A DNA stretch of 64,000 nt from Marifrigoribacter sp047730175 (GCF_047730175.1 NZ_CP159833.1:682001-746000); one strand, 5' to 3'. Positions 1 through 8,392 are shown, counted from the first letter of the stretch. The notes: generated by a model from the letters alone, not told the origin. Numbers and translations: made by a program.

Positions 1-1
1 T

Positions 2-676
2 GGCTTAAGTAATTTTGAAGGTGTCTCAAATTTTTTTCCAACTAAAGGGTATCGAGTGTTAATTCCCGAACTGCCGATCTATGATATGCCTTTGCTCAAG
101 ACTAATGTAAAGTATTTCTCAAAATATGTATCAGATTTTATTGATTATAAGGGGCTAAAAAATGTTATTTTACTGGGTAATTCTTTAGGAGGACATATTG
201 GATTGTATTGTACCAAGACTTTTCCTGAAAAAATAAAAGCCTTGGTTATTACAGGTAGCTCTGGTTTATATGAAAGTGCAATGGGTGGGTCATTTCCTAA
301 AAGAGGAGATTATGAATACATAAAACAAAAAGCAGAAAATGTTTTTTACGATCCAGCGGTAGCTACTAAAGAAATTGTTGATGAAGTTTTTGCTTCAGTT
401 AATGATAGAAATAAATTAATTAGGACTTTAGCTATTGCCAAAAGTGCAATTCGTCATAACATGGCTAAAGATTTACCTAGTATGAAAACTCCCACATGTA
501 TCATTTGGGGTGAAAATGATTCAGTAACTCCACCAAAGGTAGCTAAGGAATTTCATGAATTATTACCCGATTCAGATTTATTTTGGATTGAAAAATGCGG
601 ACATGCTGCTATGATGGAGCATCCAGATCTTTTTAATGAAATTTTACACGCTTGGATTCAAAAGCGTAAGTTTTAA
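2..676 (+). CDS. alpha/beta hydrolase (5' end outside window)
   Basis: The reading frame is open to the left edge of the window, so the N-terminus is missing. The first in-window start-like codon is a GTG at 56, but the protein clearly continues upstream of it. An alpha/beta-hydrolase fold is recognised from the nucleophile elbow GNSLGG (Ser codon at 182-184), an acid in ENDSVTPP (Asp codon at 518-520) and the C-terminal His of CGHAAMMEHP (codon at 602-604), in the correct order and spacing. No signal peptide can be judged. The substrate cannot be told from this fold; candidates are an esterase or a C-C bond hydrolase. It sits 11 bp upstream of engB on the same strand and is probably cotranscribed with it. 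Fold call is firm, function open. Confidence 0.85.
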   Translation, partial: GLSNFEGVSNFFPTKGYRVLIPELPIYDMPLLKTNVKYFSKYVSDFIDYKGLKNVILLGNSLGGHIGLYCTKTFPEKIKALVITGSSGLYESAMGGSFPKRGDYEYIKQKAENVFYDPAVATKEIVDEVFASVNDRNKLIRTLAIAKSAIRHNMAKDLPSMKTPTCIIWGENDSVTPPKVAKEFHELLPDSDLFWIEKCGHAAMMEHPDLFNEILHAWIQKRKF

Positions 677-687
677 AACAAAATTAC

Positions 688-1293
688 ATGCGGATTAAAT
701 CAGCAGAATTTTTGGTAAGCAACAGCGATGTTGGCAAATGCCCAAAAAATAATTTCCTTGAATATTCTTTTATAGGCCGATCTAACGTAGGAAAGTCTTC
801 TCTTATCAATATGTTAATGCAACGGAAAAACCTTGCAAAAACATCAGGTAGACCAGGAAAAACTCAATTAATAAATCACTTTATTATCAACAAGAGTTGG
901 TATTTAGTTGATTTACCAGGATATGGTTATGCACGTGTTTCAAAAAGTGCGAAAAAAGTATTTCAGAAATTTATTACAGATTATTTCAGAAAAAGAGAAC
1001 AGCTCGTACTCGCCTTTATATTAATTGATTGCCGTCATGAACCGCAACCTGTTGACATAGAATTTATGAAGTGGATGGGAGAACATTATGCTCCTTTCGC
1101 AATAATTTTTACAAAAGCAGATAAGTTAAGGCCTAATGCATTAGAAAGAAATATTGAGTCTTACAAAAACAAAATGCTAGAAACTTGGGAAGAAATACCT
1201 GAATATTTTATTACCTCTGCTAGTAATAATATGGGGCGAAAAGAATTGCTTGCGTATATTGAATCTATTAATATAAAATTAAAAGACAATTAA
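688..1293 (+). CDS. engB: ribosome biogenesis GTP-binding protein EngB/YsxC
   Basis: A 201-residue TRAFAC-class GTPase of the EngB (YihA/YsxC) family, a small GTPase needed for assembly of the large ribosomal subunit in the cytoplasm. The G motifs are visible in order: G1 GRSNVGKSS at residues 30-38, G3 DLPGYGYA near residue 75, G4 TKAD near 142, and G5-like TSAS near 173. The length is typical of the family. It starts at an ATG 11 bp after the upstream hydrolase gene. An AT-only hairpin with a T tract follows it and overlaps the convergent gldC stop. Nothing unusual is seen. Confidence 0.96.
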   Translation: MRIKSAEFLVSNSDVGKCPKNNFLEYSFIGRSNVGKSSLINMLMQRKNLAKTSGRPGKTQLINHFIINKSWYLVDLPGYGYARVSKSAKKVFQKFITDYFRKREQLVLAFILIDCRHEPQPVDIEFMKWMGEHYAPFAIIFTKADKLRPNALERNIESYKNKMLETWEEIPEYFITSASNNMGRKELLAYIESINIKLKDN

Positions 1294-1326
1294 TCTCTTC
1301 AATCAAGGAATTTAGTCCGCCTGATA

Positions 1327-1368
1327 AATAATTTTAAACAATAATTAGATTTAAAATTATTCTTTTTT
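1327..1368 (+). terminator. AT-only hairpin terminator after engB
   Basis: A perfect 12-bp inverted repeat (1327-1338 with 1350-1361, 11-nt loop) is followed by CTTTTTT. It overlaps the stop codon of the convergent gldC. The stem is entirely A/T, so its strength is uncertain. Confidence 0.45.
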
Positions 1369-1695
1369 CAACTCTAATTTTTCAGCAAAATAATCACAAA
1401 AATCACGCATAGTTGCACTCATTTTTTCATCATTAGTTGCTCTTTGAAAAGTATCAGCCATAGCACTTAATGTTTGATGAAAAAATATTTTCATCTCATC
1501 TACAGGCATATCTTTTGTCCATAAATCAATTCGCAAAGATTCCTTTTTTTTATGGTCCCAAAAAGACATAAATATTGCCTTAGATTCTTCCAAAGCTACC
1601 CCACCATCTTCTGCGGTCCAGTTTAATTTTTCAGGAATTTTATTATCGTCTAATGTTACCTGAATTTTAATTTCTGAAGTCTTACTATTATTCAT
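1357..1695 (-). CDS. gldC: gliding motility protein GldC
   Basis: A 112-residue soluble protein matching the Flavobacteriia GldC family: an N-terminal beta-rich half (SEIKIQVTLD..., KLNWTAEDGG) and a C-terminal helical half. GldC is known from Flavobacterium johnsoniae as an accessory gliding protein whose loss impairs but does not abolish motility; its biochemical role is unknown. No signal peptide is present. The gene follows gldB directly: the last base of gldB and the first base of gldC coincide at 1695, so the two are translationally coupled, the canonical gldB-gldC arrangement. Confidence 0.93.
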   Translation of the reverse strand: MNNSKTSEIKIQVTLDDNKIPEKLNWTAEDGGVALEESKAIFMSFWDHKKKESLRIDLWTKDMPVDEMKIFFHQTLSAMADTFQRATNDEKMSATMRDFCDYFAEKLELKKE

Positions 1696-2651
1696 TATTT
1701 TTTTGGTTTATATTTTGAAGCATTAAATATTTCATCAGCATTCATCATCATTAATTGTTGCAAATCTATGTTGTTTTTTTCCATAAATGATCGTACGATT
1801 TGCCAGCCCATATATTGACCTACTCTACCTGGTGATTCATTATCGATTTCCAAATAAAATTTAGAAAATGGCGCTGGATAAATAAATCTCGGCAACAATT
1901 TAGCGTCCGTACTAAAAAGAACTTCATTCTCTACAAAGTTTCGCCAAATCTCAGCTTCATTTTCTAACATCCAATCTACCTGACCTTGGGTATACCCTAT
2001 CTTAACAGCATCTGATCCCTTGGGAATCCACAAATCTTTTAGGTATAATACTTTTCCATGATACATCATTTGAGCTAAAAATGTTCTTTCTACGGGCATA
2101 GAAACAAATTGTTTTGCATAGGCTGAAGAAACATCTGAAATAATCTGGGATTCTTTCATGTTTTGAGAGATATACATTGGAATACCTTCATAAAAAGAAT
2201 GTTCACTTCCTAAATAAGTATCTAAAGAGACTAATAAGTTTTCATCTGTAAGGATTACATTATTTTTATAATCTACAAAATCTATTGACGTAATTACTCT
2301 AGGAATTTTTATAATAGGAAAATAGTATTTTATATGCTGAAACAAAGAAGTAAATTGTTCTTCTAAGTTTTCATTTGTTGGATATTTTCTAATTACTTCT
2401 TCAAATAATTGTTTTTGAAATGTGTCATTAATTCTATTGAACCAAACACTATCATGGTACTGTTTTGGAAAAAATTCTGGATACTTAGATTTTAATTTAG
2501 GCAAATCGTTTTCTGTTGCCTTACCAAATATAGTATCAAATCTTAATAATTCTATAGTTACAGGAATAGCTTCAATTTCTTTTTCAGTCTTCTTTTCTGA
2601 AGAGCAAGAAGCTAATAATAGGACTATAATTATTGAAAAAAGGTGCTTCAT
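1695..2651 (-). CDS. gldB: gliding motility lipoprotein GldB
   Basis: A 318-residue predicted lipoprotein. The N-terminus is a short hydrophobic signal ending in the lipobox LLLASC, with lipidated Cys at residue 16, followed by a charged Ser/Lys/Glu linker. The body (ELLRFD..., YFPIIKIPRV, GEHSFYEGIP-like region, GQYMGWQIVRSFM) is recognisable as GldB, an essential gliding protein of Bacteroidota located at the cell envelope. The family also contains a gluzincin-like fold, but I see no convincing HExxH motif here. First gene of the gldB-gldC pair, divergent from nadE with about 95 bp between them. Confidence 0.93.
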   Translation of the reverse strand: MKHLFSIIIVLLLASCSSEKKTEKEIEAIPVTIELLRFDTIFGKATENDLPKLKSKYPEFFPKQYHDSVWFNRINDTFQKQLFEEVIRKYPTNENLEEQFTSLFQHIKYYFPIIKIPRVITSIDFVDYKNNVILTDENLLVSLDTYLGSEHSFYEGIPMYISQNMKESQIISDVSSAYAKQFVSMPVERTFLAQMMYHGKVLYLKDLWIPKGSDAVKIGYTQGQVDWMLENEAEIWRNFVENEVLFSTDAKLLPRFIYPAPFSKFYLEIDNESPGRVGQYMGWQIVRSFMEKNNIDLQQLMMMNADEIFNASKYKPKK

Positions 2652-2708
2652 TTTAATTCACTTTGCAAGAGTTAAACGTATTTACTTTTTTTAAATTTTA
2701 CTTTCCGC

Positions 2709-2716
2709 TATTTTTG
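2709..2716 (+). promoter_or_regulatory. nadE promoter -7 box
   Basis: TATTTTTG is an exact match to the Bacteroidota -7 consensus TAnnTTTG, 30 bp upstream of the nadE ATG. No clear -33 TTG is seen. Confidence 0.45.
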
Positions 2717-2746
2717 CATTGCAAATGTATTATTAAAACTTAGAAC

Positions 2747-3538
2747 ATGCATACAGAAAAAGTAGTAAATCATATCGTAACCTGGTTAAAAGAATATGCT
2801 GAAAATTCAAAGATGAATGGTTTTGTATTAGGTATTAGTGGCGGAATAGATTCCGCAGTCACTTCAACATTATGTGCTATGACAGGTTTTCCTGTACATT
2901 GTATTGAATTACCTATCCATCAATCTCCAAACCAAGTGTCTAGAGGAAAAGAACATATAGCACAACTTAAAGAACGGTTTCCTAAAGTAACTGATGCCTG
3001 TGTCGATTTAACTCCTGTTTTTGAATTATTTAAAGAACAAACTCCAACAGTTAATGATGATAGTTTATTAAATTTATCTCTTGCAAATACCAGGGCAAGG
3101 TTACGCATGACAACTATTTATTATTTTGCAGGCCTTAAAAGGCTTCTTGTTGCCGGAACTGGTAATAAGGTAGAAGATTTTGGAGTTGGCTTTTTTACTA
3201 AATATGGTGATGGAGGAGTTGATTTAAGTCCGATTGCTGATTTATTAAAAAGTGAAGTGTTTCAAGTTGGAGCATTAATAAATGTCCCAATATCTATATT
3301 AAATGCTGCTCCAACAGATGGGTTATTTGGTGATAGTAGAACAGATGAAGATCAAATTGGAGCGAGTTATGACGAATTAGAATGGGCAATGAGAATGCAA
3401 GATGTAGGAAAAAACTCTTCTGATTTTAAAAATCGTGAAAAAGAAGTATTTGATATTTATTTTCGACTAAACACTGCAAATCAACATAAAATGAAACCCA
3501 TACCTGTTTGTAGTATTCCCATTGATTTAAAGCTTTAA
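2747..3538 (+). CDS. nadE: NAD synthetase (ammonia-dependent type)
   Basis: A 263-residue protein of the N-type ATP pyrophosphatase family that converts nicotinic acid adenine dinucleotide to NAD+ using ATP and ammonia, the last step of NAD synthesis. The ATP-binding P-loop motif GISGGIDSAVTS is near residues 29-40. Further family motifs are NTRARLRMT (about 114) and GTGNKVEDFGVGFFTKYGDGG (about 137 onward), with PTDGLFGDSRTDE further down. There is no glutaminase domain, so it depends on ammonia or a separate amidotransferase. It stands between gldB and an orphan response regulator, an order I believe is common in flavobacteria. Confidence 0.96.
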   Translation: MHTEKVVNHIVTWLKEYAENSKMNGFVLGISGGIDSAVTSTLCAMTGFPVHCIELPIHQSPNQVSRGKEHIAQLKERFPKVTDACVDLTPVFELFKEQTPTVNDDSLLNLSLANTRARLRMTTIYYFAGLKRLLVAGTGNKVEDFGVGFFTKYGDGGVDLSPIADLLKSEVFQVGALINVPISILNAAPTDGLFGDSRTDEDQIGASYDELEWAMRMQDVGKNSSDFKNREKEVFDIYFRLNTANQHKMKPIPVCSIPIDLKL

Positions 3539-3577
3539 AAGGATTTAAACGAATTTTAATGGATTTGAACGAAATTA
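3538..3577 (+). repeat. two imperfect 20-bp direct repeats after nadE
   Basis: Immediately behind the nadE stop, two adjacent 20-bp units share the core GGATTTRAACGAA (3541-3553 and 3561-3573). They lie just upstream of the response regulator promoter. The role is unknown. Confidence 0.5.
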
Positions 3578-3594
3578 CCTACCTCGCGTAGTTA
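3576..3594 (+). promoter_or_regulatory. inverted repeat upstream of response regulator, possible operator
   Basis: TACCTAC (3576-3582) and GTAGTTA (3588-3594) form an inverted repeat with a 5-bp spacer and one mismatch. It covers the -33 to -15 area of the promoter whose -7 box starts at 3602. NarL-class regulators bind TACYYMT-like heptamers, so autoregulation by the downstream LuxR-type protein is a reasonable inference, not a demonstrated fact. Confidence 0.35.
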
Positions 3595-3601
3595 TTTAAT
3601 T

Positions 3602-3609
3602 TAGATTTG
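3602..3609 (+). promoter_or_regulatory. response regulator promoter -7 box
   Basis: TAGATTTG matches TAnnTTTG exactly. It would give a leader of about 67 nt before the ATG at 3683. Confidence 0.45.
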
Positions 3610-3682
3610 CACTTAAGTTAATCAGATATATAACCTCACGCTTATATATTAAGTCTCTTATATTGTTTATTAAGACTATAAT

Positions 3683-4315
3683 ATGAAAAGAATATTAATT
3701 GCAGATCATCATCCAGTAACATTAAAAGGTGTTTCTTGTTTGCTGAAAAAGAACGACAATTTTTCGATAATAGGAAAAGCAAATAATGGCAATGAACTGT
3801 ATTTAAAATTACAGGAACATAAACCAGATATTTTAATTATGGAAATCGATATGCCCCAAGTAAGTGGCATCAATGCATTGAGAGGTATAAAATCTCAATT
3901 TCCTGAAACTCGTGTATTAATTTTTTCTACACATCCTGAAGAAATATATGCGCTTCGTTCCATAAAATCTGGCGCAGCTGGATATGTACCAAAAACAGCA
4001 TCATCGAAAGTTCTATTAAAAGCATTGAATAGAATAGCTAAAGGAGGAATATTCTTGAATGAAGAACTAACTTCTACTTTTACAAGTAGAAATGTGGGTG
4101 AAACAAGTGCTTTAAGTAGGTATAAAAAATTATCTTCAAGAGAAATTGAAGTATTAAATTTATTATCTAGAGGAAAACGTAATAAAGATATTGCTCAAAC
4201 TTTAGACATCAATGAAAAAACTGTAAGTACTTATAAAACTAGGTTACTTAAAAAGCTTAAAGTAGATAATTTAGCCGATTTAATACATCAATCTAGAATG
4301 TTTCAATTCGGTTAA
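3683..4315 (+). CDS. orphan LuxR/NarL-type response regulator with non-canonical receiver
   Basis: A 210-residue protein with an N-terminal receiver (about 1-120) and a C-terminal LuxR-type helix-turn-helix (about 143-205; LSSREIEVLNLL, NKDIAQTLDINEKTVSTYK). It should be a DNA-binding transcription regulator. The receiver is atypical. The phosphoacceptor position reads Glu54 (IMEIDMP) instead of Asp. The acidic pocket pair reads Asp8-His9 (ADHHP) instead of Asp-Asp. The conserved Thr is Ser82. The signalling Lys104 (GYVPKT) remains. Asp56 is two residues further on and does not fall at the usual site. It may therefore act without phosphorylation, or as a constitutively active phosphomimic. 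No kinase gene is adjacent. Its stop shares TTAA with the convergent dnaG stop. Confidence 0.88.
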   Translation: MKRILIADHHPVTLKGVSCLLKKNDNFSIIGKANNGNELYLKLQEHKPDILIMEIDMPQVSGINALRGIKSQFPETRVLIFSTHPEEIYALRSIKSGAAGYVPKTASSKVLLKALNRIAKGGIFLNEELTSTFTSRNVGETSALSRYKKLSSREIEVLNLLSRGKRNKDIAQTLDINEKTVSTYKTRLLKKLKVDNLADLIHQSRMFQFG

Positions 4316-6273
4316 TTTAAAACCCTATTCAATTTTTCTGAAAGAATTTTTTTAAGAGTAATATAGTCTACAATATCTTGTAGGCTATTTTCTTTTTGAC
4401 TATCATCTAAATCATTTATATCAATAGAAAGATCTTCTATTTTTTGTTGAATTAAATATTTTCGCAAGGTCAAAATTGTTTCACTCACTAATTGAGGTAG
4501 GGAATTTTTTTTGGGTTTTACATAAATCTCTTTACTTTCCCAATTATGAAGTTGATGTTTTTCATCATCCATTAAAATACTTGAAATAGCTTCCGCTTTT
4601 TCTGGATGCAACTGACTCATAAAACTATCAATTTTGATCTCTTGATTCTGATTAAAATAATTAATTATTTCAAAATACAGTTCTTTAAAATCATTATTAG
4701 TAAACTCAATTTCGTCTTCTTGTAAATCAAGGTAAATCTTTTCAAATACTTTAGAGTTGATAATTTCAGACTTAAAAGAGATCGCACCTTCTTCATTGGT
4801 TTCTAAATGAACTTCTTCAAAATCTTCTTCTTCCGTTCCATATAAAAGTAAAATTTCTATAATTTTTTGTTCTAATTCGAACTGAACGTCAACTTTCTTT
4901 ATTGTTTGCTTTTCAGAAGGAACTACTTTTAAACCTTCTGTTCCTTTTTGTGTTTTTTTATGATCTCTTTTTTCTTTCTGAAGTATTTGCGCTAAGGTAT
5001 CAAAAAGTACCTCCTCACTAATATCCATGATTCGAGAGCATTCTTTTATATATACTTCTCTTTTAATTACATCAGGAATTTTAGCAATGCTTTCTACCAT
5101 ATCTCGAATGGTTTCCGCTTTTTTAATAGGATCATTATTAGCCTCCTCAGCTAATAATGAAGCTTTAAAGCTGATAAAATCTTGAGATTGCTCTTCAAGA
5201 TATAAAGTTAATTGCTCTAAAGAATTACTTTTCGCAAAACTGTCTGGATCTTCGCCTTCAGGAAAGGTGCAAATTTTCACATTCATACCTTGCTCTAAGA
5301 TTAAATCTATACCTCGCAAAGAAGCTCTTAATCCAGCCGCGTCGCCATCAAACAAAACAGTGATATTTTTTGTCAATCGATTTATTAATCGAATTTGATC
5401 TGAAGTTAAGGCAGTTCCAGAAGACGAAACCACATTTTTAATTCCTGTTTGATGAAACTGTATTACATCTGTATACCCTTCAACCAAATAACAATTATCT
5501 TCTTTTGCGACGCTTTGTTTGGCATGGTAAATACCATACAATACTTTGCTTTTATGGTAAATATCACTCTCGGGAGAATTCAGGTATTTAGCTGCCTTTT
5601 TATCGTTGGTTAATATTCTACCACCAAAGCCTAAAGTACGACCACTCATACTTAAAATAGGGAACATTACTCTTCCCTTAAATCGATCGAATTGTTTTTC
5701 TTCCTTAACTATGGTGAGGCCTGTTTTTTCTAGAAAATCAAGCTTATACCCTTTTTTAATTGCTTCACTCGTAAAAGCTTCCCATTGATTAGGAGAATAC
5801 CCTAAATCGAATTGTTTTATAGTTTCATCCGTAAAACCTCGTTCCTTAAAATAAGTTTGGCCAATGGCTTTTCCTTCTTCTACTTTCAATAAGACTCTAT
5901 GAAAATAGTCCTTGGCAAATTCACTTACTAAATAAAGACTTTCTCTTTCATCAGCTTGTTCTTTTTGCTCATCGGTTTGTTCGATTTCATCTATCTCAAT
6001 TCCATATTTTTTAGCTAAATATTTAATAGCTTCTGGATACGTAAAATGTTCATGTTCCATTAAAAATGAAACTACATTTCCTCCTTTACCACTGGAGAAA
6101 TCTTTCCAAATTTGTTTCGCTGGTGACACCATAAAACTTGGTGTACGTTCTTCAGAGAATGGACTTAAGCCTTTAAAATTACTTCCCGATTTTTTTAAAA
6201 CCACAAAATCACCTATAACCTCCTCAAGGCGAGCAGTTTCAAATACAGTGTCTATAGTGGTTCTTGAAATCAA
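4312..6273 (-). CDS. dnaG: DNA primase DnaG
   Basis: A 653-residue primase that makes RNA primers for replication at the fork with DnaB. Domain order: N-terminal CHC2-type fold (1-100), catalytic core with TOPRIM (YLVEGYTDVIQ near 265; VLFDGDAAG near 312; EGEDPDSF near 340) and a C-terminal helicase-interacting region (about 450-653). The catalytic acidic residues are intact. The zinc-finger fold is present but its ligands are gone: the four Cys/His positions read Ser37, Ser40, Asp58 and Ser61 (GLSPFSEERTPSF and KDFSSGKGGN). I recall this substitution in Bacteroidota primases generally, so it is probably lineage-wide rather than damage. Overlaps the response regulator stop by 4 bp. Confidence 0.96.
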   Translation of the reverse strand: MISRTTIDTVFETARLEEVIGDFVVLKKSGSNFKGLSPFSEERTPSFMVSPAKQIWKDFSSGKGGNVVSFLMEHEHFTYPEAIKYLAKKYGIEIDEIEQTDEQKEQADERESLYLVSEFAKDYFHRVLLKVEEGKAIGQTYFKERGFTDETIKQFDLGYSPNQWEAFTSEAIKKGYKLDFLEKTGLTIVKEEKQFDRFKGRVMFPILSMSGRTLGFGGRILTNDKKAAKYLNSPESDIYHKSKVLYGIYHAKQSVAKEDNCYLVEGYTDVIQFHQTGIKNVVSSSGTALTSDQIRLINRLTKNITVLFDGDAAGLRASLRGIDLILEQGMNVKICTFPEGEDPDSFAKSNSLEQLTLYLEEQSQDFISFKASLLAEEANNDPIKKAETIRDMVESIAKIPDVIKREVYIKECSRIMDISEEVLFDTLAQILQKEKRDHKKTQKGTEGLKVVPSEKQTIKKVDVQFELEQKIIEILLLYGTEEEDFEEVHLETNEEGAISFKSEIINSKVFEKIYLDLQEDEIEFTNNDFKELYFEIINYFNQNQEIKIDSFMSQLHPEKAEAISSILMDDEKHQLHNWESKEIYVKPKKNSLPQLVSETILTLRKYLIQQKIEDLSIDINDLDDSQKENSLQDIVDYITLKKILSEKLNRVLN

Positions 6274-6351
6274 ATGATTATTTTTTCAGAAATTAAAAAT
6301 ACATAAAACATGTTCAAAAGAGTAATTTATTCGAGAAATGTAAGTTTCTTA

Positions 6352-7329
6352 TTATATTTTACGTTCAATCACGTAATTAACCATCAATTCTAGAGCATCT
6401 TTAAAATCAGATGTTGGATAAGGCCGCAATATATCCAACGCTTTTTGTTGATACTCTTTCATTTTCTGAACTGCATATTCAAGGCCTTTTTTTCCCTTCA
6501 CAAAAGCAATTATTTCTTCAACCCTTTTTTTATCTGTATTATGGTTTTTAATTGAATTAATCACCCACCCTTTTTCTTTTGAAGAACAATTATTAAGCGA
6601 ATGAATTAAAGGCAAGGTCATTTTTTGCTCTTTAATATCGATTCCTGTAGGTTTTCCTATTTTCTCTTGCCCATAATCAAAAAGATCATCTTTTATTTGA
6701 AAAGCCATCCCAATATATTCACCAAACTTTCTTAAGTTTTCCACTTCACCTTTTGGCGCATTTACAGATTGAGCACCCATAGCACAACATGCTGCTATTA
6801 AAGTTGCTGTTTTTTGACGAATGATTTCATAGTAAACTTCTTCAGTGATATCAAGCCTTCTTGCCTTTTCAATTTGAAGTAATTCACCTTCACTCATTTC
6901 TCTAATTGCTATTGAAATAATTTTCAATAAATCAAAATCATCATTTTCTAAGGATAATAACAGTCCTTTAGATAGCATAAAGTCTCCAACTAAGACTGCA
7001 ATTTTATTTTTCCAAAGTGCATTTACTGAAAAGAAACCACGCCTACGATTACTGTCATCGACTACATCGTCATGAACTAAAGTAGCTGTATGTATAAGTT
7101 CGATAACTGAAGCTCCTCTATAGGTTCTTTCATTTACTTCTCCATTGTTTACCATTTTAGCAATTAAAAAAACAAACATGGGTCTCATTTGTTTGCCTTT
7201 TCGATTTACCACATAATGCATAATGCGATTAAGAAGGGAAACCTTTGACGACATAGAAAGCAGGAACTTTTTTTCAAAAAGTTCCATTTCGTAATCAATG
7301 GGAAGTTTTATTTGAGAAATAATCTTCAT
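6352..7329 (-). CDS. polyprenyl diphosphate synthase (trans-isoprenyl type)
   Basis: A 325-residue all-helical isoprenyl diphosphate synthase that condenses isopentenyl diphosphate units, probably making the octa- or heptaprenyl side chain of menaquinone. The first aspartate-rich motif is HDDVVDD at residues 86-92 and the second is KDDLFDYGQ near 214-222, with GKQMRP near 45 upstream. Sequence alone does not fix the chain length. It stands alone on the minus strand, divergent from a T9SS-secreted protein gene at 7434. Confidence 0.92.
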   Translation of the reverse strand: MKIISQIKLPIDYEMELFEKKFLLSMSSKVSLLNRIMHYVVNRKGKQMRPMFVFLIAKMVNNGEVNERTYRGASVIELIHTATLVHDDVVDDSNRRRGFFSVNALWKNKIAVLVGDFMLSKGLLLSLENDDFDLLKIISIAIREMSEGELLQIEKARRLDITEEVYYEIIRQKTATLIAACCAMGAQSVNAPKGEVENLRKFGEYIGMAFQIKDDLFDYGQEKIGKPTGIDIKEQKMTLPLIHSLNNCSSKEKGWVINSIKNHNTDKKRVEEIIAFVKGKKGLEYAVQKMKEYQQKALDILRPYPTSDFKDALELMVNYVIERKI

Positions 7330-7399
7330 AAGATTGCCAAAAATAGTTAAATAAGACGATTTTATACTAATTTCAGTAGTGATTTTAATATTCTTTAAG

Positions 7400-7407
7400 T
7401 ATTTTTG
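7400..7407 (+). promoter_or_regulatory. promoter -7 box for the secreted protein at 7434
   Basis: TATTTTTG matches TAnnTTTG exactly, 27 bp upstream of the ATG. The leader between is A-rich, as usual for strong flavobacterial genes. Confidence 0.5.
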
Positions 7408-7433
7408 TAACTATTAATTTTAAAAAAAATAAA

Positions 7434-8336
7434 ATGAAAAAAATTACTTTATTAGCAGCATTATTTGTTGCTCTTGCTATGAATTCACAAGTTACTATCT
7501 GGGAAGATAGTTTTGAAACGTATCCAGATTTTGAAATAGATAATATTGGAGATTGGACTCAACTTGATAATGACTTTTCGCCAACGTATGGTTCTGCAGA
7601 TTATGATTTCTTAAATGAAGCTTATATTGGAACAGGGATTGTATTTAACCCATCTATGGCTATTCCAGATCCTAATGGAACACAAACTGAAAATGCAGAT
7701 CAAAATCCAAACTGGGCTGCAAGAACAGGAGATAAATTATTAAACTTTGTTGCATCAACTGCTCTTTTAAACGATGATTATTTTATGTCTCCAGCTATTG
7801 ATTTAGCAGGCGCATCTGGATCAAACTTTAGCTTTTGGGGTAAATCTGTAACTGATCAATATGGTCTTGAACAATTTGAAGTTTTATTATCTAACACAGG
7901 AAACGATCCTTCTGATTTTACGATTAACTTAAGTGGCGCAATAGAGTTTGCTCCAATAGATGTGTTTACTGAATTCTCTTATGATATCTCAGCGTATGAT
8001 GGACAAGAAGTATATATCGCAATTCATTATGTAGCTGCAGATTCATTTATCTTCCAAACTGATGATTATTTAGTTGAAGCTGCTAGTTTAAGTGTTGAAG
8101 ACAATCAATTTGAAGGGTTTGCATATTTTGTTGATGTAAACAGTGTATTAAATTTAAGAGCTAATCTTCCAATGAATAACGTACGTTTATTTAACGTATT
8201 AGGTCAGGAAGTAATTTCTCAAAAATTAGCTAACACAACTGAAACAATTAACGTATCTGCATTACAATCTGGTGTTTATATCGCGACTGTATCAATTGAT
8301 GGAGCTACAAAAACTGTGAAATTTGTTAAGAATTAA
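7434..8336 (+). CDS. secreted protein, choice-of-anchor-J-like domain plus T9SS type A sorting domain
   Basis: A 300-residue exported protein. A signal peptide (KKITLLAALFVALAMNSQ) covers residues 1-18. The middle part is a beta-sandwich resembling cleaved-adhesin/choice-of-anchor J domains (IWEDSFETYPDFE near 22; GDKLLNFVA; DDYFMSPAIDLAGASGSNFSFW near 112-135). The last 75 or so residues are a type IX secretion sorting domain (VRLFNVLGQEVISQ, ALQSGVYIATV, KTVKFVKN) that directs it through the T9SS to the cell surface or medium. Codon choice looks highly expressed, it has its own promoter and a strong terminator follows, so it is probably an abundant surface or secreted protein. The ligand is unknown. 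Confidence 0.85.
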   Translation: MKKITLLAALFVALAMNSQVTIWEDSFETYPDFEIDNIGDWTQLDNDFSPTYGSADYDFLNEAYIGTGIVFNPSMAIPDPNGTQTENADQNPNWAARTGDKLLNFVASTALLNDDYFMSPAIDLAGASGSNFSFWGKSVTDQYGLEQFEVLLSNTGNDPSDFTINLSGAIEFAPIDVFTEFSYDISAYDGQEVYIAIHYVAADSFIFQTDDYLVEAASLSVEDNQFEGFAYFVDVNSVLNLRANLPMNNVRLFNVLGQEVISQKLANTTETINVSALQSGVYIATVSIDGATKTVKFVKN

Positions 8337-8360
8337 GAAATCTTAATTTTTTTATAAAAC

Positions 8361-8392
8361 AAAAAGAGCGACAATTGTCGCTCTTTTTTTTA
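8361..8392. terminator. bidirectional rho-independent terminator
   Basis: A perfect 18-nt palindrome (GAGCGACAATTGTCGCTC, 8366-8383) is flanked by A5 on the left and T8 on the right. It ends transcription of the secreted protein gene on plus and of rlmN on minus. The T tract runs into the rlmN stop codon. Confidence 0.9.
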
